From the NCBI GenBank assembly GCA_031411335.1, contig JANOAX010000231.1:1-19976 (forward strand): a DNA stretch of 19,976 bases, in the 5' to 3' direction. Every line of letters begins with the position of its first letter. Position 1 is the stretch's first letter. Shown in pieces: positions 14,717 to 19,976 of the stretch. The notes under the pieces are model-generated. The model was not told where the DNA came from and searched no databases. It was given only the letters and a program-made list of their open reading frames with translations. The DNA comes from JAJTFW01 sp031411335 (GTDB lineage Bacteria > Bacteroidota > Bacteroidia > AKYH767-A > OLB10). Position numbers and translations under genes: made by a program.

Positions 14717-15712
14717 ATGAAAATCATCATTCCTGTTGCCGGTATTGGTTCGAAACTTCGTCCACATACTCATACACAGCCCAAAGCCTTAGTTCCCGTT
14801 GCCGGGAAACCCATCTTGTCGCATATCGTGGACTACCTGATTGCAGGTGGATTCAATGAATTTATTTTTATTATCGGTTATCTCGGCGATAAGGTAGAAG
14901 ATTATGTAAAATCGAAGTATCCTAAATTAAAGGCTTCTTTCATCATTCAGGAACCTCGTGAAGGAACCGGTCATGCCGTTTGGTTGGCTAGGGAGCATGT
15001 AGAACCCAATGATGATTTACTCATCGTGTTAGGTGATACCATCATAGACTACGATTTGGCTGAATTGGTGAAGATGCCACACTCTGCTTTAGGTTTGCAG
15101 AAAGTAGATGATCCGCGACAGTTTGGTGTTGCAGATGTAGATTCTGAAGGATTCATCACTCGCCTTGAAGAAAAGCCTACTATTCCTAAATCCAATTTAG
15201 CTTTGGTTGGTATTTATCGTTTTCGTGAAGCTGGGAAGTTGATGGAAGCACTTGATCATATCGTTCGAAATAATATTCGTCATCAAGGTGAATTTCATCT
15301 CACTTACGGAATTCAACGAATGATTACACAAGGCGAAAAAGTAACTACATTTCAAGTGGGAAGTTGGTTCGATTGCGGTAGTAAAGCCAATTTGTTAGAG
15401 ACCAATGAAGTCTTGTTGAAGAAAAATTCAGAAGCCATCCAGCGTAAATTTAATTTCCATAATACCATCATTATTCCTCCAGTAAGTATCGCCGAGCATT
15501 GTGATATTTCGGATTCTATCATTGGTCCTAATGTTTCGATCGGTGAACACACCATCATCCGACATTCCGTCATCAAAGATTCTATCATTGGCGCTTATGC
15601 TCACCTTGAGACCGCCATCCTTCATCAAAGTATTGTTGGCAGCGATGCCTTTCTCAAAGGCCTAAGCCAAAGCCTCAATATCGGTGATAGTACCGAAATA
15701 GATTTTAGTTAA
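14717..15712 (+). CDS. Sugar-phosphate nucleotidyltransferase with left-handed beta-helix tail
   Basis: This 331-residue protein likely joins a sugar-1-phosphate to an NTP to give an NDP-sugar, feeding cell-envelope polysaccharide synthesis. The N-terminal Rossmann-like domain has the nucleotide loop AGIGSKLRPHT (residues 9-18), a variant of the usual GGxGTRLxPxT. It also has the sugar-activation lysine in QPKALVPVAGKP (Lys23), the metal site LGDT (Asp107), EEKP (151-154) and WFDCGS (217-222). From about residue 250, hexapeptide-like repeats (IIIPPVSIAE, SIIGPNVSIGE, SIIGAYAHLE) suggest a left-handed beta helix. The architecture resembles long-form RmlA (glucose-1-phosphate thymidylyltransferase) and related enzymes, but substrate and NTP cannot be read from the sequence. 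The frame is open to a TTG at 14651; the ATG at 14717 places the first beta-strand MKIIIPVAG exactly as in the family. Confidence 0.88.
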   Translation: MKIIIPVAGIGSKLRPHTHTQPKALVPVAGKPILSHIVDYLIAGGFNEFIFIIGYLGDKVEDYVKSKYPKLKASFIIQEPREGTGHAVWLAREHVEPNDDLLIVLGDTIIDYDLAELVKMPHSALGLQKVDDPRQFGVADVDSEGFITRLEEKPTIPKSNLALVGIYRFREAGKLMEALDHIVRNNIRHQGEFHLTYGIQRMITQGEKVTTFQVGSWFDCGSKANLLETNEVLLKKNSEAIQRKFNFHNTIIIPPVSIAEHCDISDSIIGPNVSIGEHTIIRHSVIKDSIIGAYAHLETAILHQSIVGSDAFLKGLSQSLNIGDSTEIDFS

Positions 15713-15726
15713 CCATATTACCATAC

Positions 15727-15746
15727 CCTAGGGATTAATCCCTAGG
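15727..15746. repeat. Perfect 20-bp palindrome before glyA
   Basis: CCTAGGGATTAATCCCTAGG equals its own reverse complement. It lies in the 46-base gap between the nucleotidyltransferase stop and the glyA ATG, ending 12 bases before that ATG. The same bases can be read as a direct repeat of CCCTAGG(G)ATTA. It has no T-run after it, so it does not look like an intrinsic terminator. It could be an operator for a dimeric regulator, a hairpin over the glyA start, or a dispersed palindromic repeat. Confidence 0.75.
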
Positions 15747-15758
15747 ATTACAAAAACC

Positions 15759-17048
15759 ATGATCGAAAAAGACAAAGTAATATTCAAACTCATCAAAGCT
15801 GAGTTAACCCGCCAACGTCAAGGCATAGAATTAATCGCCTCTGAAAATTTTGTATCTAAGCAAGTCATGGAAGCCATGGGTTCTTGTTTAACAAATAAAT
15901 ATGCCGAAGGTCTACCTGGAAAAAGATATTATGGTGGTTGTGAAGTCGTCGATCAAATTGAACAAATTGCTATCGATCGCGCCAAAGAATTGTTTGGCGC
16001 TGTTTGGGCAAATGTACAACCACATTCAGGAGCACAGGCCAATGCAGCCGTGATGCTTGGCGTGTTACAACCAGGTGATAAAATTTTGGGATTTGATTTA
16101 TCGCACGGTGGACATCTTACACATGGTTCTCCTGTAAATTTCAGTGGTAAATTATATGTTCCAAGTTTTTATGGAGTGGAAAAATCGACTGGACTCATCG
16201 ACTACAACAAGCTCGAAGCAACTGCGAAAAAGGAAAAACCGAAGTTGATTATTTGTGGTGCTTCGGCGTATTCACGCGATTGGGATTATATTCGTTTAAG
16301 AAAAATTGCTGATAAAGTGGGTGCATTATTACTTGCCGATATTTCACATCCTTCTGGACTTATTGCAAAAGGTTTGTTGAATGATCCCGTACCACATTGT
16401 CATATTATCACAACCACTACACATAAAACGTTGCGTGGACCACGTGGTGGATTAATTTTGATGGGCGCAGATTTCCCAAATCCAATGGGTATCAAAACTC
16501 CAAAAGGAGAAGTGAAAATGATGTCGGCGATTTTAGATGGTGCTGTATTTCCAGGCACCCAAGGTGGGCCCTTGGAGCATGTTATTGCTGCAAAAGCGAT
16601 AGCATTTGGTGAGGCACTAACGGATGATTATTTACAGTACGTTGTGCAAGTAGCAAAAAATGCGAAAGCTTTGGCGGCTGCTTTAAATGAGAAAGGATAT
16701 CAACTCATTTCTGGGGGAACGGATAATCACATGATGTTGATCGATCTCAGAAATAAAAATATTTCAGGCAAGGAAGCTGAAAATGCTTTGGTTCGGGCCG
16801 ATATTACCTTGAATAAAAACATGGTTCCTTTCGACGATAAAAGTCCATTTGTTACTTCAGGAATACGTGTAGGAACCTCATCCATCACCAGCCGAGGGAT
16901 GAAAGAAAAACACATGAAAAAAATTGTTGGATTTATTGATAAGGTACTTATGAATAAAGACAATGAAAAGGTAATTTTAAAGGTGAAGGAAGAAGTTCAC
17001 CTATTCATGGATGCGTTTCCTCTTTATGAGAAGTTTGCGATTTATTAA
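15759..17048 (+). CDS. glyA: Serine hydroxymethyltransferase
   Basis: GlyA is a cytoplasmic PLP enzyme that interconverts serine and glycine while charging tetrahydrofolate with a one-carbon unit, supplying purine and thymidylate synthesis. The protein has 429 residues, the usual length. Visible features are ELIASENF (24-31), NKYAEGLPGKRYYGGCE (46-62), SHGGHLTHG (115-123), the PLP aspartate in LLADISHPSGLIA (Asp194) and the Schiff-base lysine in TTTTHKTLRGPRGG (Lys223). The ATG at 15759 matches the family start. It follows the nucleotidyltransferase by 46 bases that contain a palindrome, and porQ follows by 43 bases, so all three may share a transcript. I see no TAnnTTTG box directly upstream. 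Confidence 0.97.
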   Translation: MIEKDKVIFKLIKAELTRQRQGIELIASENFVSKQVMEAMGSCLTNKYAEGLPGKRYYGGCEVVDQIEQIAIDRAKELFGAVWANVQPHSGAQANAAVMLGVLQPGDKILGFDLSHGGHLTHGSPVNFSGKLYVPSFYGVEKSTGLIDYNKLEATAKKEKPKLIICGASAYSRDWDYIRLRKIADKVGALLLADISHPSGLIAKGLLNDPVPHCHIITTTTHKTLRGPRGGLILMGADFPNPMGIKTPKGEVKMMSAILDGAVFPGTQGGPLEHVIAAKAIAFGEALTDDYLQYVVQVAKNAKALAAALNEKGYQLISGGTDNHMMLIDLRNKNISGKEAENALVRADITLNKNMVPFDDKSPFVTSGIRVGTSSITSRGMKEKHMKKIVGFIDKVLMNKDNEKVILKVKEEVHLFMDAFPLYEKFAIY

Positions 17049-17091
17049 TTCAAGGCAATAGAATTTCGAAAAATGCGTTCTCTAAAAATCT

Positions 17092-18138
17092 ATGAATAGA
17101 AAATTACTTTTTATTGGTGTTTTGTTTTTGATGATTCTTCATCAATCTGTTTATGCCCAAAGCGGTGGGAATTCGACATTCAATTTCCTTAATTTAGTTG
17201 CACCTGCTAGAACTGCTGCATTAGGAGGGAATGCGATCTCGACACCTTCTGAAGATATTATCTTATTTGCACAAAATCCCGCACTTCTTCGTCCTTCTAT
17301 GGATCTTCATATTTCTACCAGTTATGTAGGACATCTTGCAGGAATAAAATATGGGAATGTATTGTTTGCAAAGGATTTTTCGAAAGTAGGAACCTTTGGT
17401 TTCAATATGCAATACATTAGTTATGGAGAGTTTGATGAGACCAATGTGAATGCAGAGAAAGTAGGTGTGTTTAAAGCGGGAGAATACGCTTTTAATGTAG
17501 CATGGTCAAAAGCATTGGATAGCAATTTATATGTGGGAGCGAATGTAAAATATATATTATCCAGTTTCGGTAGTAATACATCCAATGGAATTGCTACTGA
17601 TGTTGCTTTAAATTGGATGAATGATGAAAAATTATGGTCGGCAGCATTCGTAGTGAAGAATGTGGGAACACAACTTAAAACGTACGAAGGAGCAGAACGT
17701 GAAAAGCTGCCTTTTGAAGTACAAGTTGGAGTGTCTCGAAAATTACCGAAAGCACCTTTCCGATTTTCATTAATTGCACAACAATTGCAAAAATTTGATT
17801 TGAGTTTTAAGGATCCGTCTGCTTCGGGGATTGATCCACTAACAGGAGAAAGTCAAGAAGAAAAATTGTCTGCACTGGATAAATTTTCAAAACATCTTAT
17901 TTTAAACTTAGAGATTTTATTTACACAAAACTTTAATGTGCGTGTAGGATATAATTTCTTGCGTCGCTATGAATTGCAATTCCCTGAGAAAAAAGGGTTG
18001 AGTGGATTGAGTTTAGGATTTGGATTTAAAATTAATCGTTTTCAAATTTCCTATGCTAATACTATCTTTAATCCAGCAGGTGGAAGTAACCACTTTACAA
18101 TTTCCACAAATCTGAAACGAAGTGTGATTACCGAATAA
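17092..18138 (+). CDS. porQ: Type IX secretion system protein PorQ
   Basis: This 348-residue protein has a signal peptide (residues 1-22, ending VYA before QSGGN) and then the PorQ pattern: FNFLNLVAPARTAALGGNAIS, ILFAQNPALLRPSMD, repeated amphipathic beta-strands and a C-terminal strand set rich in Gly, Phe and aromatics. It is a predicted outer-membrane beta-barrel of the PorV/FadL-like group. PorQ is an accessory T9SS component; in Porphyromonas gingivalis it is reported to be needed for secretion of cargo proteins. The gene follows glyA by 43 bases with no promoter that I can identify. The giant protein encoded at 1863-10439 is a plausible substrate of the same system, though the two are not adjacent. 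Confidence 0.82.
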   Translation: MNRKLLFIGVLFLMILHQSVYAQSGGNSTFNFLNLVAPARTAALGGNAISTPSEDIILFAQNPALLRPSMDLHISTSYVGHLAGIKYGNVLFAKDFSKVGTFGFNMQYISYGEFDETNVNAEKVGVFKAGEYAFNVAWSKALDSNLYVGANVKYILSSFGSNTSNGIATDVALNWMNDEKLWSAAFVVKNVGTQLKTYEGAEREKLPFEVQVGVSRKLPKAPFRFSLIAQQLQKFDLSFKDPSASGIDPLTGESQEEKLSALDKFSKHLILNLEILFTQNFNVRVGYNFLRRYELQFPEKKGLSGLSLGFGFKINRFQISYANTIFNPAGGSNHFTISTNLKRSVITE

Positions 18139-18300
18139 GTTAATTTGAAAATTTGAAGATTTTATAATTTGAAAATGTGGATTTCAAATCGCAGATAGAT
18201 TTGATTGAAAAATTTCACAATAACATTCCTATGGCTTTCGGGAAACCAATTCACCAACTCACCAATTTACCTCCCGATAGCTATCGGGATTGCAATTCCC
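18139..18300. other. Convergent spacer with short intergenic repeats
   Basis: This 162-base gap lies between the convergent porQ and smpB genes. It begins with near-repeats of AATTTGAAAAT (18141-18177), continues with AT-rich sequence, then a CCAATTCACCAACTCACCAATT repeat (about 18246-18267), then the 18-bp palindrome at 18272-18289. No open frame of note and no T-tailed terminator hairpin is visible. Confidence 0.7.
18272..18289. repeat. 18-bp palindrome TCCCGATAGCTATCGGGA
   Basis: The sequence is a perfect palindrome 11 bases beyond the smpB stop. Its right arm overlaps a second imperfect inverted repeat, GGGATTGCAATTCCC (18286-18300), so two mutually exclusive hairpins could form. From memory this type of CCCGATAGCTATCGGG palindrome recurs in Bacteroidota genomes. 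It may end both convergent transcripts or stabilise their 3' ends, but it lacks a T-run on either strand. Confidence 0.75.
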
Positions 18301-18765
18301 TTAAAAGTCCTTCTTCATCACTCTTCCCAATTCGCGTTTTGCTTCTGCATCTTTAAGGCTGTCGCGTTTGTCGTATAACTTTTTACCTCTTGCCAGACCG
18401 AGTTCAAGTTTTGCAAATCCTCTTTCTTCAATGTATAAGCGAAGTGGAATTAAGGTAACACCTTTTTCCTTTAATTTGGCTAGGATACGCTTTAATTGGT
18501 AACGATGCAATAACAATTTTCGATCTTCTCGGGGAGCATGGTTGGTATATCCACCTTTTTCATATGCTGAAATATGCAAATTCTTTACCCATAATTCAGT
18601 GTTTTTGAAAATGCAATACGCATCCACTAAATTCGCTTTTCCCTCTCGAATGGCTTTGATTTCCGTTCCCGTTAAAACAATACCAGCCTCCCAGGAATCG
18701 CTGATGAAGTAGTTGAAACTTGCTTTCCTGTTTACTATATTTACGGTGGCGGTAATCTTTGACAT
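18301..18765 (-). CDS. smpB: SsrA-binding protein SmpB
   Basis: SmpB binds tmRNA and delivers it to stalled ribosomes for trans-translation. From the ATG at 18765 it has 154 residues, normal for the family. The pattern NRKASFNYFISDSWEAGIVLTGTEIKAIREGKANLVDAY is the SmpB OB-fold core, followed by HAPREDRKLLLH and the basic segment LARGKKLYDKRDSLKDAEAKRE that ends in the flexible tail. The frame is open to 18816, but those extra 17 residues would be encoded across and upstream of the promoter box at 18772-18779. The ATG at 18765 is therefore used. No tmRNA gene is seen in the window. The gene converges on porQ. Confidence 0.96.
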   Translation of the reverse strand: MSKITATVNIVNRKASFNYFISDSWEAGIVLTGTEIKAIREGKANLVDAYCIFKNTELWVKNLHISAYEKGGYTNHAPREDRKLLLHRYQLKRILAKLKEKGVTLIPLRLYIEERGFAKLELGLARGKKLYDKRDSLKDAEAKRELGRVMKKDF

Positions 18766-18771
18766 GAGGTG

Positions 18772-18779
18772 CAAAAGTA
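18772..18779 (-). promoter_or_regulatory. smpB promoter, Bacteroidota -7 box
   Basis: On the minus strand the sequence is TACTTTTG, identical to the guaB box and a perfect TAnnTTTG. Only six bases (CACCTC) separate it from the smpB ATG, so the transcript would be almost leaderless. A well-spaced TTTG -33 element is not visible. Confidence 0.65.
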
Positions 18780-18850
18780 CGCAATTGTAAAATGCTAAGC
18801 TATGTTGTATGTGCAAACTAGTGTACTTCGTGGGAGAATGTGAAAATGGA

Positions 18851-19976
18851 TTAACTTTTCACCGAATCTTTCGTCACCACCAATACGGGAATATCAAGCT
18901 GATGTCGAACGGCGTCGACACTTGAACCTAGAATAAAATCCATCAATGCTTTGTGACCATGTGCACCCATGACAAGTAAATCGGCATTTGCATTTTTTAC
19001 GATTTGTGGAATAGCTTTTCTAGGATTTCCAAAACCCAATTCAATCTCGCAGTTGTATCCATTTTCAATCATCTGCTTTTTGTATTCCACCAACGTTTCT
19101 GTATCCTTTATACTTTCAAAGTCACTGGAATCACTGCCCATCCAATGTGCAATGGCACTTTCGCTGATGTGAACGAGAATATAAATGGCTTCTTTTCCTC
19201 CTTGGTTAACGGCATTTTGAAGTGCGATTCCGTCCATCGAACCAAAGTCTAAAGTCACAGCAATGCGATTGTATTTTGAACCTTCTTGTAATTTAATTTC
19301 TTGAAAACTTCCATGCGGCAAATAAATGGATTTTGGTTTCATCTTTCGGAAGATGGGCACGAATGTAATGTAAAGTAACATGATGCCTACAAAAATACAG
19401 AGTGGAACAACGATGATACGGAGCCAAATACTATCATCTGCATTTAACCAACCTGTTACTTCACCAAACACCAATTTTACATTTAAACTTACTATAATGA
19501 TGGCACATAACCACGCTGCAATTTTTGTTTTTAAAGTGATGGTAAAGTTGCCCATTTTGCTTCTGTCACTCACAAAATGAATGAGTGGTATTACTGCAAA
19601 TCCTAATTGCAAGGAGAGAATGACCTGACTAAATATTAATAATTCAGTAGTTGCACTTTCACCAGCAATATGAATGACAAGTACTGCAGGAACAATGGCA
19701 ATGAGTCGAGTGATGAGTCGGCGGATCCATGGTGCAATTCGTAAATTCAAATACCCTTCCATCACAATTTGTCCTGCTAAAGTTCCTGTAATGGTACTGC
19801 TTTGTCCGGCGCAAAGTAATGCAACAGCAAAGAGTATAGGAGCGAGTTTAGACCCTAATAGAGGTTCTAATAAACGATGAGCATCCATAATATCATTTAC
19901 TTCATGCATTCCCACTTTATAGAAAGTGCTTGCGGCAAGAATGAGAATGGCAGCATTCACAAAAAACGCTGCGTTT
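18851..19976 (-). CDS. Nramp-type divalent metal transporter fused to a universal-stress domain (5' end missing)
   Basis: The coding frame runs off the right edge, so only the C-terminal part is present (about 375 residues). The first visible residues NAAFFVNAAILILAA and then AGQSSTITGTLAGQIVMEGY match transmembrane segments 7-8 of MntH/Nramp proton-coupled Mn2+/Fe2+ transporters. More hydrophobic segments follow (around IAIVPAVLVIHIAG, VILSLQLGFAVIPLIHF, AAWLCAIIIVSLNV and IIVVPLCIFVGIMLLYITFV). The last 145 or so residues form a cytoplasmic Usp domain with the ATP-binding pattern G-x2-G-x9-G-S (GAHGHKALMDFILGSS) and a final IPVLVV strand. The metal-binding motif of TM1 lies outside the window. 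An internal GTG at 19960 is not a plausible start because it falls within a membrane segment. The gene lies upstream of smpB on the same strand with an 85-base gap. Confidence 0.9.
   Translation of the reverse strand, partial: NAAFFVNAAILILAASTFYKVGMHEVNDIMDAHRLLEPLLGSKLAPILFAVALLCAGQSSTITGTLAGQIVMEGYLNLRIAPWIRRLITRLIAIVPAVLVIHIAGESATTELLIFSQVILSLQLGFAVIPLIHFVSDRSKMGNFTITLKTKIAAWLCAIIIVSLNVKLVFGEVTGWLNADDSIWLRIIVVPLCIFVGIMLLYITFVPIFRKMKPKSIYLPHGSFQEIKLQEGSKYNRIAVTLDFGSMDGIALQNAVNQGGKEAIYILVHISESAIAHWMGSDSSDFESIKDTETLVEYKKQMIENGYNCEIELGFGNPRKAIPQIVKNANADLLVMGAHGHKALMDFILGSSVDAVRHQLDIPVLVVTKDSVKS

Noticed and set aside
15352..15628. Minus-strand open frames opposite the beta-helix part of the nucleotidyltransferase
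   Set aside because: They arise from the repetitive hexapeptide coding sequence and resemble no protein I know.
19380..19880. Plus-strand open frames opposite the Nramp-Usp gene
   Set aside because: They are antisense to recognisable membrane-protein coding sequence and have no family features.

Overview
This window is a stretch of a Bacteroidota chromosome (Flavobacteriia/Chitinophagia-like; I cannot place it more finely). The evidence is a very large secreted protein ending in a gliding-motility-associated C-terminal sorting domain, a PorQ-like type IX secretion (T9SS) gene, the phylum's characteristic TAnnTTTG promoter boxes, an Nramp transporter fused to a universal-stress domain, few Shine-Dalgarno sequences, and AT-rich DNA. 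No tRNA, rRNA, CRISPR array, insertion sequence or phage gene is visible.

Layout. Positions 1-140 may hold the 3' end of an unrecognised plus-strand gene. On the minus strand follow guaB (IMP dehydrogenase, 239-1705) and, upstream of it, an 8.6-kb gene (1863-10439) for a 2858-residue T9SS cargo protein. That protein has a signal peptide, an N-terminal region of about 440 residues, ten related modules of about 190 residues (each apparently two fibronectin-III-like folds), two more divergent modules, and a type-B sorting domain. Three consecutive modules are nearly identical and lie in tandem with a 570-bp period. The gene has a good Bacteroidota promoter and a clear intrinsic terminator.

A minus-strand operon (14584 down to 10502) encodes a SanA/ElyC-like DUF218 membrane protein, a nitronate monooxygenase/FabK-like flavoprotein (ATGA overlap), and two M16 metallopeptidase subunits one base apart, the first catalytic and the second apparently a non-catalytic partner. 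Divergent from it on the plus strand are a sugar-phosphate nucleotidyltransferase with a left-handed beta-helix tail, glyA (serine hydroxymethyltransferase) and porQ. A perfect 20-bp palindrome separates the first two.

The right end carries a short repeat-rich spacer with an 18-bp palindrome, then minus-strand smpB (its promoter box ends 6 bases before the start codon, so the message is probably almost leaderless), and the 3' part of an Nramp-type metal transporter fused to a Usp domain, cut by the window edge.

Functionally this is mostly housekeeping (purine and one-carbon metabolism, ribosome rescue) interleaved with T9SS biology. The giant modular cargo and PorQ are the two secretion-related genes. 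I see no clear evidence of a wholly new system. The most interesting object is the giant repeat protein: its tandem modules are conserved in protein but have drifted at synonymous sites. Several gene starts given here are shorter than the longest open frame, for reasons stated in each entry.
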